NCBI RefSeq assembly: GCF_019703515.2
Contig: NC_059385.1
Location: forward strand, 34,522,001-34,586,000
Reading direction: 5' to 3'
Length of the DNA stretch: 64,000 bases
Source of the DNA: Myxocyprinus asiaticus
Taxonomy: Eukaryota; Chordata; Actinopteri; Cypriniformes; Catostomidae
Part shown: one piece after another, positions 1-14,200 of the stretch
Layout of the letters: each line of letters opens with the position of its first letter
How positions within the stretch are numbered: position 1 is the stretch's first letter
Translations under genes and position numbers: made by a program
Notes under the pieces: generated by a model
Told to the model about the DNA's origin: nothing
Databases searched by the model: none
The model's input: only the letters and a program-made list of their open reading frames with translations

Positions 1-150
1 ACATTTGGATTTTGTTTATTCACAACATATTTCCCATAGTTCCATTTATAGTTCTCCATAGTTTTGATGACTTTACTATTATTCTAAAAAAAAAAAAAAA
101 AATTCTAATATAGAATGAGTAAGTGTTTCAAAACTTTTGACCGGTAGTGT
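1..150. repeat. DNA-transposon end (copy 1)
   Basis: Nearly the same wording recurs at 10625-10776: TTTGTTTATTCACAACATA..., GATGACTTTACTATTATTCTA, an A-run, GAATGA(G/A)TAAGTG and ending in a TTGAxCGGTAGTGT terminus. That end resembles a Tc1-type inverted repeat of a non-autonomous fish element. The other end of this copy lies off the left edge. Confidence 0.55.
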
Positions 151-1803
151 ATTTACTTCCAAAGCCACTTTTCATGGATATAATACTTTACTCATCTGCC
201 ACAACAATGTAATGTCTTTGAATTATCTTCATATGTGGGCTATTCGCAGAAAATATTGATATGTGATTTTTTTGCAAACAATTTGATTAACCAGTGTAAC
301 ATGTAATTACTTTGATTACATTTTCAATCAATTGACAGCCCTACTACAGAACAATATTAGCCTAACTATAAAACTTGTTAAATGAAGTGATATGTCTGAA
401 CAACAAGCAAACAGCATCAAATCTTCGTTATAAAATGTTTACTCAGGCATTTAAGCTCTCTCAAACAGATATTTTTGATTAGTTAGATCACCTCAGAAAT
501 GATACTCCATCTGCAAAAACCCACAACACATGCTCTCACGTCAACTCAGGCATGTGATCGGCTAATCACAAAAAAAGCAAGAAAATGTATCGAGCAAAGT
601 GGTACATCATCAGCTGTCAACATTAGTTAACATGAACTAACAATTAAAACCACTTCTACAGCATTTATTAATTTCAACATATTACATTTTTTTTGTTTTT
701 AAGAGATTTCTCTCAACACGTACTGTTCCTGTGCTGCTTTTACAACCGTCACACTGATTTTTCCATATTAATGTGAAAATGCCAATGAATAAAAATGTAA
801 TATTACATGTTCTTAGGAGTGCCGACCCCTCTTCATCATGTGGCTTGTATTATTTCTGCATTGTGCATTTAAATTAACAGAGTTTTTACAGAGAGTGGTC
901 TTCAAAAAAATTCATGTCCATTTTATTACATCCATAACCAAAGTTCATTTTCCAAACTAAATGGGGGAATAATTCATCTAGACTGAACATTTTCAAATGT
1001 CTGCACTGTATCTGCAGGGTTTTATGATTATACAGACAAACGGTTCGATATGTGATGATAAATTTCACGATTACACTGCAAATATCATGTCAGTAATGCT
1101 GGTACTGCAGCTAGTGATTTGTAACCTGTCAGCAACTGTGGCAACGGTTCAAACCTGTTTTTTATCCAACCATTTTATTTCTCTTGATGAATTAAAACAA
1201 ACCTGTCTTAATTGAATGAAGTCCTGACGGCGAAAATCAGGAGCCTCCGTCTCACACGTTCTTAGTGTGTGCATGACACAGAAGCCGCTGTGAAGTTTGT
1301 GAGTGAAGTTGTTCCGAGGGAAGGTTGAATGACACTTTTTTTGGGTGAAAAATGCTTATCGGGAATACACCGGACAGGACATTGTCGATAACATGACAAT
1401 GTCATGAACATTATTTTAACGGATTTACAAAATTCATGTGGGTCACATTTTTAGGTAGGAAAAACCAGAATTCTGGATTAATCTATCTAAGGGGTCAAGA
1501 GTCAACTCATCAAAACAGATAACCTGCAGTTAAAGTCTGTTACATTTAAGAAGACATGAGATCCATCAGCCAAATACACACACAACACACTTACACCACT
1601 TCAAACAATGTTAGTACAGAAAATAATGGACAACTGGCTATATCTGGTCATGCTAAACAGTTTTTCCAGTTTGCTGTTTATCATTCTGGCTTACAAAAAT
1701 GGTGAAAAATGAGACTGCAAAACGTGAAATTACTAGTGCATTCTGGTTATTCTTTCTGTTATTAGTTCATTATTTATAGGCAGCATAATGAAATAAGACG
1801 TAC
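151..1803. other. tpm2 intron downstream of exon 8, no gene seen
   Basis: AT-rich sequence. I looked for the tropomyosin exon 9 endings (ISEELDxALNDM or the HQMLDQTLLELN type) in all minus frames and did not find either. Nothing else was recognised. Confidence 0.6.
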
Positions 1804-1873
1804 CTTCTAAATCATCAATAGTCTTCTCAAGCTTTGCCACAGACCTCTCAGCAAACTCAGCTCGGGTTTCCGC
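1804..1873 (-). CDS. tpm2: tpm2 exon 8 (last exon inside the window)
   Basis: 70 bp, 23 codons plus one base: [20 protein letters not shown] then DLE. The acceptor is CTTCAG|G and the donor is G|GTACGT. Residues 235-257; [14 protein letters not shown] fits TPM1/2/3, whereas human TPM4 has RTVAKLEKT. The following exon 9, with alternative muscle and non-muscle ends carrying the C-terminal 27 residues, was searched for in 1-1803 and is not there. Confidence 0.94.
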
Positions 1874-4800
1874 CTGAAGGAAAACCATGAATTTTTATGA
1901 ACCAATGAGACAGAGAAAAAAAACATGATATTAGACAAAATAAACATATAACAATGAATAAAGGTGAAAAGATGTTAAGTAATGAGAAGTCCATGCACTG
2001 ACTTCAGTCTCAATCTCTTAAACTGTGTGTACTGTACTGTGTAGTGAGATACTGGATTCTGCTTGAGGAAAAGCACTGAAATGTAATAGTGGAGGCCATG
2101 AAAGACATTTAATTTTGTGCTTCTGTAACTACTTTTTTAAATATGCTTAGCACTGGCTGAGAGTGTTTTTATTATAAAATATGATAGAGCATCACAATGA
2201 GTTCATTCTGTAAGCAGTGGATCCTATGAACTTTCTGCCATGTTAAACCATTAACATCTACTAGAATGGTGTAGCCTATTAGTTAAAATGCATTGAGTTT
2301 TTTGCTAATTGGTAAAATTTTAAACAAAGAAATAATAATGTTAGTACAATATTTTGGAGAAATGTATTAAACACTAACATGAGATGAAGACTCTAGTGAC
2401 AGTCTAAGAGAAAAGGCTGCTTTATTCTACATATGGTGCTGGGCAGAAATTCATAAGCGCCGCCATATACACTACATTGCCAAAAGTATTCGCTCATCTG
2501 CCTTTAGACGCATATGAACTTAAGTGACATCACATTCTTAATCCATAGGGTTTAATATGACGTCGGCCCACCCTTTGCAGCTATAACAGCTTCAACTCTT
2601 CTGGGAAGGCTTTCCACAAGGTTTAGGAGTGTGTTTATGGGAATTTTTGACCATTCTTCCAGAAGCGCATTTGTGAGGTCAGACACTGATGTTGGACGAG
2701 AAGGCCTGGCTCGCAGTCTTCGCTCTAATTCATCCCAAAGGTGCTCTATCGGGTTGAGGTCAGGACTCTGTGCAGGCCAGTCAAGTTCTTCCACACCAAA
2801 CTCGCTCATCCATGTCTTTATGGACCTTGCTTTGTGCACTGGTGCGCAGTCATGTTGGAACAGGAAGGGGCCATCCCCAAACTGTTCCCACAAAGTTGGG
2901 AGCATGGAATTGTCCAAAATCTCTTGGTATGCTGAAGCATTCAGAGTTCCTTTCACTGGAACTAAGGGGCCAAGCCCAGCTCCTGAAAAACAACCCCACA
3001 CCATAATCCCCCCTCCACCAAACTTCACAGTTGGCACAATGCAGTCAGACAAGTACCGTTCTCCTGGCAACCGCCAAACCCAGACTCGTCCATCAGATTG
3101 CCAGATGGAGAAGCGTGATTCGTCACTCCAGAGAACGCGTCTCTACTCCTCTAGAGTCCAGTGGCGGCGTGCTTTACACCACTGCATCCGACGCTTTGCA
3201 TTGCACTTGGTGATGTATGGCTTGGATGCAGCTGCTCGGCCATGGAAACCCATTCCATGAAGCTCTCTACACACTGTTCTTGAGCTAATCTGAAGGCCAC
3301 ATGAACTTTGGAGGTCTGTAGCGATTGACTGCAGAAAGTTGGCGACCTCTGCGAACTATGCACCTCAGCATCCACTGACCCCGCTCTGTCATTTTACGTG
3401 GCCTACCACTTCGTGGCTGAGTTGCTGTCATTCCCAATCGCTTCCACTTTGTTATAATACCACTGACAGTTGTCTATGGAATATTTAGTAGCGAGGAAAT
3501 TTCACGACTGGACTTGTTGCACAGGTGGCATCCTATCACAGTACCACGCTGGAATTCACTGAGCTCCTGAGAGCGGCCCATTCTTTCACAAATGTTTGTA
3601 GAAGCAGTCTGCATGCCTAGGTGCTTCATTTTATACACCTGTGGCCATGGAAGTGATTGCAACACCTGAATTCCATTATTTGGATGGGTGAGCGAATACT
3701 TTTGGCAATATAGTGTAGCTTGTTGCAAATATTGGTCATTTTATCTTGATAATCTCCTGCAATTGGATGTGTTCAATAACAAAATGTATTAGTCATGGCT
3801 GACTGCAGATAGTACATTTCTATAATGGCACAAACACTAATATTATTAAGATCTATGTTGATAAAAGCAAGGTTATGGTTTAAAACCCCTACATGAACCA
3901 TCACCATTGTACCCTTAACTTCAGGTTACTACAGGAGAGCTGAACCTATTATAAATTAATGGTGTGTGTCGCTTTGGATACAAACATCAGCTAAATGACT
4001 TGGTAGATCATAAGACATTATAGACAACAGACATTGTGGGTTCTAGCAAATGCTTGCTTGCCCCTGTGAAAGGATTACTCATATTCTTAGGACTTCTAGC
4101 TGACACATACTTGTATTATTCAGGTGATATTTCCAGAATTTTGTCTATGCGCTATTTCCAAAGCGAGCACTCACCTCTTTGAGTTTGTCAGTGAGTACTC
4201 TGATTTCCTCTTCATATTTGTCTTCTTTTGTGGAGTACTGATGAAGAAAAAAAAAGAAAACATTAAACAATCGTTTAATGTTAAACCATCCTTCATTCAG
4301 GTGCTTTCTGTTTACGCACAATTCAATATTTTAAATATCTTTATTACTGAGTAAAGATGTCTTTATTAGCCAAATACTTACTATACAATAAAAAAAAAAT
4401 ACATCATTCTCTGATCAGCAGAAAAACATTACATTGGTTTGGCGAAAAAGGTAGCAGAGAAGTCTATGGAGACAGTGAGCATGAGTAAGCTGTTTTTACT
4501 CTACCAATCGATTTGATTAAAAGACAGCTGAGTAAAACAAATAGTTTTTATATGCTTATCTCATCCCTTAATGCTGTATTAACAAGAGACATTTTTCAGC
4601 TTGGTTTAAAATTTGGAAGAATGGCTAAATCATTTGTTCATGTTCCTGGCACACTGTCATTATGGCTGTATGCCTATTAAATGTTGTGTAGCTCGAGACA
4701 ATAAATGACAAACAAAATGTTATTAATTGAATCTTTTTTTCTTTTCCTTTTTTACATTTACAAGGCCTGTCTGATTGATGGCTAGATCTCGGTTTTGTGT

Positions 4801-7800
4801 ACCATTCATTTCTGTAGGTGTCTACATTAACCACACACATGGGCGGTCTATGCATTTGGACTTTCCACTGTCACAAATCCTAAGTCTACTCTTCCTACCT
4901 TCTCAGCCTGTGCCTCCAGGGACTTCAAGTTGTTGGTGACATTTTTCAATTCTTCCTCAAGGTCACCAGATTTGCTGTGCGACAGTAGGAGAGGTGGGAA
5001 AAGAAAGGGCAAATAAGGAGAGGAGGAGAAAGACAGCATTTTGAGAAAACAGGAAAGACAGCCATTTTAGCTAAAGAGACCCCAACCTGAATGGGACAAG
5101 AAGTCATTCTCCTTTACTTTGAATGAATAAACATTCAAAGTTCCAAGGACACTGGAGAGTAATCCTTTACATGCCTTTTAAATGTTAATCACAAATCAGT
5201 TTCTCTTGAAAGAGTGTTCCATATAATGCAGAATATAACAGCACAGGTCAAATTTATACCAAATTTCAGGTCAAATATGACCACAACAATAAATTAAAAT
5301 CTTTCATACTGTCCAAATAAAAACATTTTTTCCAAGGTGCATGCTACATAAGAGCAGTAATTAAACTGCGGCGTTCCCAAAGGCTCTGGTTTAGGACCCT
5401 TTTGCTTTTGCAGGACATGTTGCAGCTGCACAGGGATAGAGCTGAAAAGATCTCCAAAAGAGAGGAAACGTAAAAAGAAGCCAGCATTAGAGACACGTCA
5501 TTCTCTCGTCAGTACCTCATCCTCTCCGGCCATCATGGATTTCAAATTCTGGTCCATGAGCCTAAGTTCCTCCTCCAGCTGCCTGACTCGACTGTTAGTC
5601 CACAGAGGGCCGGAAAGGGGGGGTGGGGGAGTGGTCAGGGTAGGTAATGGGGGATGTAGCATGCATTTGGGAAACAGGGAGAGAGGACAACCAGAAACCT
5701 TTCTGTTGTTAAATGATCCTGAGAAATCTTCTGTTACTAATAACAGATCACTTGCATCAGTTGAAGTCTTTGGAAAAAGACTATTACCCTACAGTATTAA
5801 GAGAGATCAGTTCTTGCAAGTATTCTACTTAAAAAGTTTGCAGACTGTGGCTTTGTTGTTTCAGGTCCCACTGTCATGCATTATTCTAAGTTACTGCAGG
5901 ATTCATGCAAAGGCACGTTTGTTCCTGACAAGGAGTTAAATCAGCAGTTTTCCAGATGCAGATTCATCTTGGTTATGTTTTCATTATGTCATTGCCAGCC
6001 AAGGGAATACAATACAATACAATACAATACAATACAATACAAAATGACTGAATAAAAGCAGAGAGTTTAACAGAAACACTAAGAAATACCTCTGACTACT
6101 GACACCCTTGCATTTACACACAGGGTTCCTAATGTTTGTTTATGGAATTTTACAATATAAAATACTCAGATAAACTGTCTTGAATTAAAGTTTTATACTT
6201 ACGCCTCAGCCACCTCAGCTCGCTCCTCAGAGCGCTCGAGTTCACCCTCAAGGATCACCAACTTACGTGCCACCTGCAGTCAAATAAACTAATTCAACAA
6301 TTATAGCTCTTTATTACTACCTTATCAAATAGCAACTGTTTGAAGAGATTACATCTGGAAAGCCACACTAAGAAACAAGTTCATCCTCAACAAACAATAA
6401 TGCAAGATTTATGGTACAGTGACCCTGTGTTTTAGACCACATCCACTCTAATCTGTTTCATTTGAAAACAATTTCCTAACGTCATTGTTTTCCAAAGTAT
6501 AGAGACCATTTTCTAAACACTCCTTTTTTGGTGGAGGAAAATGCCTTTCTAGTTGGGATGAGAGGCATAAACATAGCGAAATTAATGTGAATGTGGAGTT
6601 AGGCATAAAGTGGGCATGGAAGGTCAGGCTGATATGACATGTTATAAAGACTTGTGTTGTCTCTAAACTGTGAGTCAGTCAGTCACCGACTGATTAAGAA
6701 CATCAAGGGACTCCTGTCGAATTGACGGTGTAATCTGCAGGTCAGTAATCTGCCACTGCTCCTGACTAAACACAGTATGCAATTAGTAAACAAGTTTTTT
6801 TTTTTAACTACTAGTCTGTTGAAGGTTCGTGCATTTAAAAAAAAAAAAAATAAATAATATTTAAATACTTTCTCTATTCGCAGCTTAATATGTAGAGACA
6901 ACTACTAGTAAGACATTCACATTTCAGAATGGCGCTTTCGCCAACTCCTGGAATAAGCTATTTTCGTAAGTGCATGTAAACTGGGACACTGTGCCATACA
7001 AATTAGTATTTTATATAATTAATATAATTAAACAATAAAATGCAGTATAACAAAATAACGAAATATAGAGATTCTATTATAATTTTACAGCTAAAACAAT
7101 AACTAGTTATAGTATGAATAAGGATGCATAAGAAGTGTTGTTTAAATCTTTCTAGTGCTCTAATGATGAGGTAATGGATCCTGACATGCACACCTCCTCA
7201 TATTTGCGGTCAGCCTCTTCAGCGATGTGTTTGGCCTCCTTCAGCTGCATCTCCTGGATCTCCATCTTCTCCTCATCTTTTGTTGCTCTGTTCTCAATCA
7301 CCTTCATTCCTCTGTATGGACAAAAACACAACGCGTATACTATAAAAACTACACAGATTTCAGCCAAAATATTGGATTCGCTCTGCTTGTCTGAACAAAG
7401 CCCAAGTGTGTAGCAGTGTAGAAGAATCCACCTCTCGCTCTCATCTGCGGCTTTCTCTGCCTCCTCAAGTTTCTGTAGCGCTGTGGCGAGTCTTTCCTGG
7501 GCACGATCTAACTCCTCCTCTACCAGCTGGATACGTCTGTTCAGGGACGCCACCTCAGCCTCGGCCTAGGATCACAGAAATATGATATGACAAACACCAC
7601 CACAAGTTGTTTGGGAGGGTTTCAAGAAAAAAAGCCCCTGCTCTCATCAAACAACAAACTCAAGCGTCTTCAGTTTGCCAGACACTACTGCAACTTCAAA
7701 TGCGACTGGGTTCTATGGTCAGATGAAAAAAAAAAAAAAAAAGAGCTTTTTGGCAGGAAACACCAGAGATGGGTTTGGCGCACACAGAGATGAAGCAGTC

Positions 7801-10236
7801 CCCAATGCCATGGTTAAATGTGGTGCTGCATCTTAAATGTTGTGGGGCTGTTTTTATACCAGAGGTCCTGGACATCTTGTTCAGATACATGGCATCACGG
7901 ACTATCAAATACCAACAGATAAAAAAAAAAAAAAATCAAAACCTGACTGCCTGTGCCAGAAAGCTTAAAATGGACCCTGGTTGGATCTTCCAGCAGGACA
8001 ATGATCCAAAACAAACATCAAAATCAACACAAAAATGGTTCGCTGACCACAAAATCAAGGTTCTGCCATGGCCATCCCAGTCCCCTGACCTGAACCCCAT
8101 AGAAAATCTGTGGGGTGAACTGAAGAGGAGTCCACCAACATGGACCTCTGAATTTGAAGGATTTCTAGAGATTCTGTATGGAGGAATGGTCTCTGATCCC
8201 TTGTTATGTGTTCTCCAACCTCATTAGGCATTATAGGAAAAGACTCAGAGCTGTTACTTAGAGAAAAGTATTGAATAAAAGGATGCCAATAATTATGGCA
8301 AATGCGTTTTGGAGAAAAATATTTAATAATGAGATATTTCCCCTGTTTCAATTGTTTAACTTCAATTAAAAGGTTAGATTTTTGTGATTTTTTTTTTTTA
8401 ATGAAAGATCAAAAGGATAAACAATGCAGATTTTTTTTTTCACAGCCTTCTTTGCTGATATTTACCAAAGGTGCCAATATTTTTGGCCACCACTGTACTG
8501 CATGATTCACTCTCTCTCACGCATTTTGCACAGTTTCAATTGTGATTCAATTTTGATATTGTGAAGCATCATGATATACTGAATTGTAATTCATGTCTCA
8601 CAAAACCTGTTGTATCATAAGGTTGGTGTTACCCCTAAAAATAACATCATCTTAGCACATTCTTTTATTAGTCCAAAAAGACCTGTTGTATTTAATTATA
8701 TTTTTATATGCCTCTTCAATTTTATTAACAAACCAACTCTAGCCAGCAAACCTTGAATTTCTCATTTTATGTCAAAATTTGTGTATTGGTAAAGGGTTTT
8801 CTAAAGGTGCATAGTGGATTGAGCCCTGGAATTACATGAGCAATCGCTGGACCACTATTAAATTCACAGACATCTTGAGGAACAATGTTTTTGTGATTGC
8901 AGGAAGCAGATGTTCACATGGAACACTGAAGAACACTCTCTCTCTGGATGCATTGTCTGCTTTAATGTTGAACATCTAAACAAAAGGGAATATTTTAAGA
9001 TACATGGAATGTAGATTAACTGACGTGACGCTATGCGAGGTTCGGATGTGTGAACGGTGAGCTCTGCGCATTTTGCTAGTTTTGATACTTTTAATGATAT
9101 AAACCGGTGAGATTCGATACACCCTGATCCATAACTGTTCTAGGAAGACAATGTCAAAGAATTCAAAATCCTCAGGCACTTACATGCTCAAGCTGATGCC
9201 CCTCCGGAGGCCTCGAGTCAGGGAGTCGATTTGCCCTGAGAGGTGAATGAAATTCGGCGACAATTGCTGAACGTATCAGCAATACTGACGAAGGTCGTTG
9301 CTGACTTGGAGGATCTTGCTGCAATACGTCAATCGATCAAGGCCATGGAGACGAAATTCACTGAGATGGTTACAAGAGCGGCGGTTGTCGAGAAACGGAT
9401 CGATTATCTGGAGTCATCGGAGAGGAAATTAGCTGCTAATCCACTAGTGATCAAAGCAGATTGAGCGCATGTTGGAGGATTTAGAGAATCGTAACTGGCA
9501 GAATAACATCCGAATTGTTGGAATTCCTGAGGGAGCAGAGGGTCAGTATATGATGGAATTCCTGGACGGGCTCTTTCCAAATCTGCTTGACATAACAGGC
9601 CATAAGCTGGAAATCGAGCGAGCTCACAGGGTCCTGGCATGGTGATCTGCTGAGGGAGACAGGCTCTGATCAACTCTGACCAAATTTCTGAGATCACCCG
9701 ATAAAGATCTCGTGTTATGCGAGGCGAGGAGTAAAGGAAGGCTTTCTTGGAAGAACCACAACATTTTCTTGTTCCCAGACTTTGCGAATTTGACAAGAGA
9801 GAAACGTGATCGATTCAATGGAAGGTCGCTTTTGCACTGATGTTCCCGGCCAAATTGAGAATAGATATAAAGGATGGCCATAAAGTATTTACATGTCCCC
9901 AGCAAGCATTGTCCTTCATAAAGACAATGGACTAAGTCATTTTGTGGTACTCACGTTGCAGCCAAGTGAGCCTGACTTACTGAACATTCACTTGACCGTC
10001 TGAGGAAACTGAGCACCTTTTTTGTTTCTTTTTGTGCTGGTTCCACTAAGTGGCTGGAGTTTGTTTTGCCCCTTCGGGACAAATTTGTGGATGAATCTGC
10101 ACGTTCTTTGTGCTTATGCATATTTGAGTGATTGTGTCATTTGTTGCACTCATGTAGCAGTTGAATAGGCCGGCTCACTGAACATTCGTTTGACTGTCCA
10201 GAAACTGAATGGCCTTTATATTATATATATATATTA

Positions 10237-10281
<45 letters not shown>

Positions 10282-10796
10282 GGGGTCACTTGCCTGAAAT
10301 GTATCTCATGATCTTAAAAACCTTTTGATCTGAAGGCGTATGCTTAAATGTTTGAAATTAGTTTTGTAGACAAAAATATAATTGTGCCAACATATTAATT
10401 TAATTAAAAAACTAAAATTTTATTTAAAAAAAATAAATGACTTGGACCGAATAATTAAAAAAAGCAGCCACTAAGTGCCCAGCATATAGATGGGAACTCC
10501 TTCAATACAGTTTAAAAAACATCCCAGGGTGATACCTCAAGAAGTTGGTAGAGAAAATGCCAAGAGTACATATCTGCAAATTCTAGGCAAAGGGTGGCCA
10601 CTTTGAAAATGCTAAAATATAACATAGTTCTGATATATTTTGGATTTTTTTATTCACAACATAATTCCCATATTTCCATTTCTATAATTCCATAGTTGCG
10701 ATGACTTTACTATTATTCTAAAATGTGAAAAAAAACAAAACAAGAATGAATAAGTGACCCTAAACATTGAACGGTAGTGTGTGTGTGTGTGTGTGT

Positions 10797-10890
<94 letters not shown>

Positions 10891-11189
10891 TGTGCGAAAG
10901 TTTTAGGCACATAAGATGTTTCACAAAAGCATTTGTCTTAAGATGGTTACAGCTTTAGTGTGTCAATAGGAAATATAAATGTTAGACTCCCAAACATTAC
11001 TTTTGCAAACAGGAAAGATTAGAATAGAAGAACAGGGAGCCATGCAACAGATGTCATGGCCCCCACAAAACCCCCTACTGAACATCGTGTCTGTCTGAGA
11101 TTACATAAAGAGACAAAAGCAATTGAGACAGCCTAAATAGATAGAAGAACTGTGGCGAATTCTCCACGAAGCTTGGAACATCCTATCTG

Positions 11190-11278
<89 letters not shown>

Positions 11279-14200
11279 TATAATATTGGGAGGATACTTT
11301 TTTTTTTAATTTTTTTTTTTTTTTTCACCCAATTTGGAATGCCTAATTCCCAATGCGCTTTTAAGTCCTCATGGTCGCGTAGTGATTCGCCTCACTCTGG
11401 GTGGCAGAGGAAGAATCCCAGCTGCCTCCACATCTGAGACTGTCAACCCGCACATCTTATTACCTGGCTTGTTGAGCGCATTGCCACGGAGACATAGCAC
11501 GTGTGGAGGCTTCACGCCATCCACTGCGGCATCCACGCCCAACTCACCACGCACCCCACCGAGAACGAACCACATTATAGGGACCACGAGGAGGTTACCC
11601 CATGTGACTCTACCCTCCCTAGCAACCAGGCCAATTTGGTTGCTTAGGAGACCTGGCTGGAGTCACTCAGCACACACTGGGATTCGAACTAGCGAACTCC
11701 AGAAGTGGTAGCCAGCGTCTTTTACCACTGAGCTACCCAGGCCACCGGGAGGAGACTTTAATCTATTGATGGACTCAGTCCTTGATCATAGTGAAGCAAA
11801 AGTGTGTAAGCCCCCTAGTGCAACATTGACGCTTCTCAGAACGTGTAAAAATCTTGTTCTTGCAATTCTTGTACTTTTGAACCCATCTGGTAGGGACTAT
11901 ACATTCTTTTCATCAGTCCATAAGATTTATTCTAGAATAGATTTTAAAAAAAAAAATTATATCTAAGTCCCTCATTTCATCCGTTGTTGTCTGCTCAATT
12001 GGAAACATCTTAGTCTCAGATCACGCCCTGGTGAGATTAGAGGTGTTGCCACATACAGAGAAAAATAAATCATATAGTTGGTGCTTTAATGTATCCCTTT
12101 TGCAAAATCCTGATTTCCAACAAATGTTAAAAGGCTGAAATCAGTGTCTATATGGAGACCAACTGGTCCTCAATATCTTCTGTGGGTATGGCTTGGGAGG
12201 CACTTAAGGCGGTTCTTAGGGGTCGGATCATACAGTATGCCTCATTCATCAAAAAATCCAAAGCTTGAGAACTCGTGGAGTTGGAAGGGAATACTAAAAG
12301 TGCTGAGGCAGAGCTGAAGCGCCGAATGTCATCTGATGGCCTCAGAGAATTGACCCGATTGAAATGCAGATATAATCCTATTTTGTCACGGAAGGTGGAG
12401 TTTTGGTTATTCAGGGCAAGACAGTCATACTTTGAGTCGGGGGACAAAGCAGGGAAGCTTTTGGCTAGATATATAAAGCAGTGAGAGTCTCTTTCTATTA
12501 TTCCCTCAGTGAAATCTGCTGATGGTTAAATATTTACCTCAGCCATTGATATTAATAATGCTTTGAAAGAATTCTATCTTGATCTTTATAGTTCCATGTC
12601 TTCATCTACTGATGAAGATATTAGAAACTTTGTGGAACCATTAGAATTCCCTAAACTGACGACTGAGCAAAAACCTTAGAGGAGTTTGACGAAGTAATTA
12701 AGGCCCTGCCTACAGGCAAGATGGGGCCAGATGGTTTTGCCGCTGAATTTTTTAGATCTTATGCTACAGAACTAGCTCCACTTTTGCTAGTAGTTTATAT
12801 GGAATCATTAAAGAATGGAAAGCTTCCACCAACCATGACACAAGCCCGGATCAGTCTGATTCTTAAAAAGGACAAAGAACCAAGTGAGTGTGAGAGTTAC
12901 CATCCAATTTCCCTGATCTAGCTAGACGTTAAAATTTTGTCAATCTCAACATTAAACACTAAAAAGTATCCCCATTTGTAATCATCTTGCACAAAACAAA
13001 ACAACAAAAAAAATTACAAAATAACACTTAATTTTAGACATTTACTTTCTCTATCAAGTCCCATGCAAAGCATGCTGGGAACTAGAAATCCCCCACCAGT
13101 TTCAATAAACCAAATAAAAAAATCAATTTTGTCCCAACACAAATGGATTAAAGTAAACTTTTTTCCATTAAAACCAGCATTTTTTGAGTAATACGAACTA
13201 GGGAAAATTCAGTAAACATAATGATAAAGTAAATTTTTTTCAGAATAATATGAAAGAACAGGGGCAAATAACATAAGGGTAAATAACATGACAATTTTTT
13301 TGTCCAAATCTTTTACATTATTAAACAAATATCATTAAAAAATACACTAAACAATTGCTTGAATTCACTTCTATGATGAACATATTTTAAATTTCTGGAG
13401 TATAAAGTAATTTAGATTTTTTTGTTTCTTCTGGGTCTTAAAGGAGCAATATGTAACATTGAAATCAAGCATTTAAAACGGGTACTGCAGTCCAAATTCA
13501 AAATACTGGAGAGATTTGTCTCCCCCACCCCCTCCTCCACAGACTCAAGCTCACACGGGTTGCCAGGTTGAGGACATGCAACAGGAATGAGCAAACTGAC
13601 AATGGCAATCGACAAGCCTTACACTGTAAGCTGATAAGCTAATGTATATGTTTGCAATGTTTTTATTGTTTGCAAATTATAAACAGTTCATGTGGTTTTT
13701 TATAACTCTGTCAATGTTAGCTAGATGGATTGCTGGCTTCCATTGCTGCAGCGTGCTGTGTTTGCCTGCTAAGTTGTTTCAGATCTGGCAACCCGGGGTG
13801 TCAAATACTGTTGGGAAATGGGCAGTGGGCGGGATCACACAGGCCAAAACACAAACAGAAATTCCGGCCTGGAACAGACATTTCTAAATAGAATATATGG
13901 GCTGTAGCATTGTTTTTGGAGAAGCCAGTATTTCAACTTAGCATGTTTCCTAAATCTCTGATAAAATATTATGATAATTTTATGCTTTAGTACAGTAAAT
14001 ATATTACATAATGCACCTTTAAAGTAAAAAATGTCATGAGGTGTAACCGTCCAAAGTCAAAAAAGTCAGTCTCAAGCTGAAATTCTTGTAAAAAGAAATG
14101 CTGGTGTGAGCAGTGCAGAATAATCTTTTATTATTATTTCTTAAAAAAACTAAGCAGTAAACAATTGTTTTAAAATATGATATTTAAAAACACTTATTTC

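Noticed and set aside
1..1803. Tropomyosin exon 9 inside the window
   Set aside because: No minus-strand frame shows the muscle or non-muscle C-terminal 27 residues; the ending exon must lie further left.
2631..3260. 209-codon open frame on the plus strand
   Set aside because: It is antisense to the Tc1 transposase on the minus strand and has no family resemblance of its own.
6006..6041. Regular short repeats resembling an array
   Set aside because: Plain (AATAC)n microsatellite without spacers; CRISPR is not expected in a vertebrate genome.
10713..10958. Open frames on both strands rich in VC or HT repeats
   Set aside because: They are translations of the (GT)n/(AC)n microsatellite.
11334..11711. 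125-codon open frame
   Set aside because: Lies within a tRNA-derived SINE (antisense) and shows no protein family; chance frame.
11679..11745. Possible tRNA gene on the minus strand
   Set aside because: Box A and box B are present, but the acceptor stem does not close and the sequence continues into a SINE body with an A-rich tail and target duplication.
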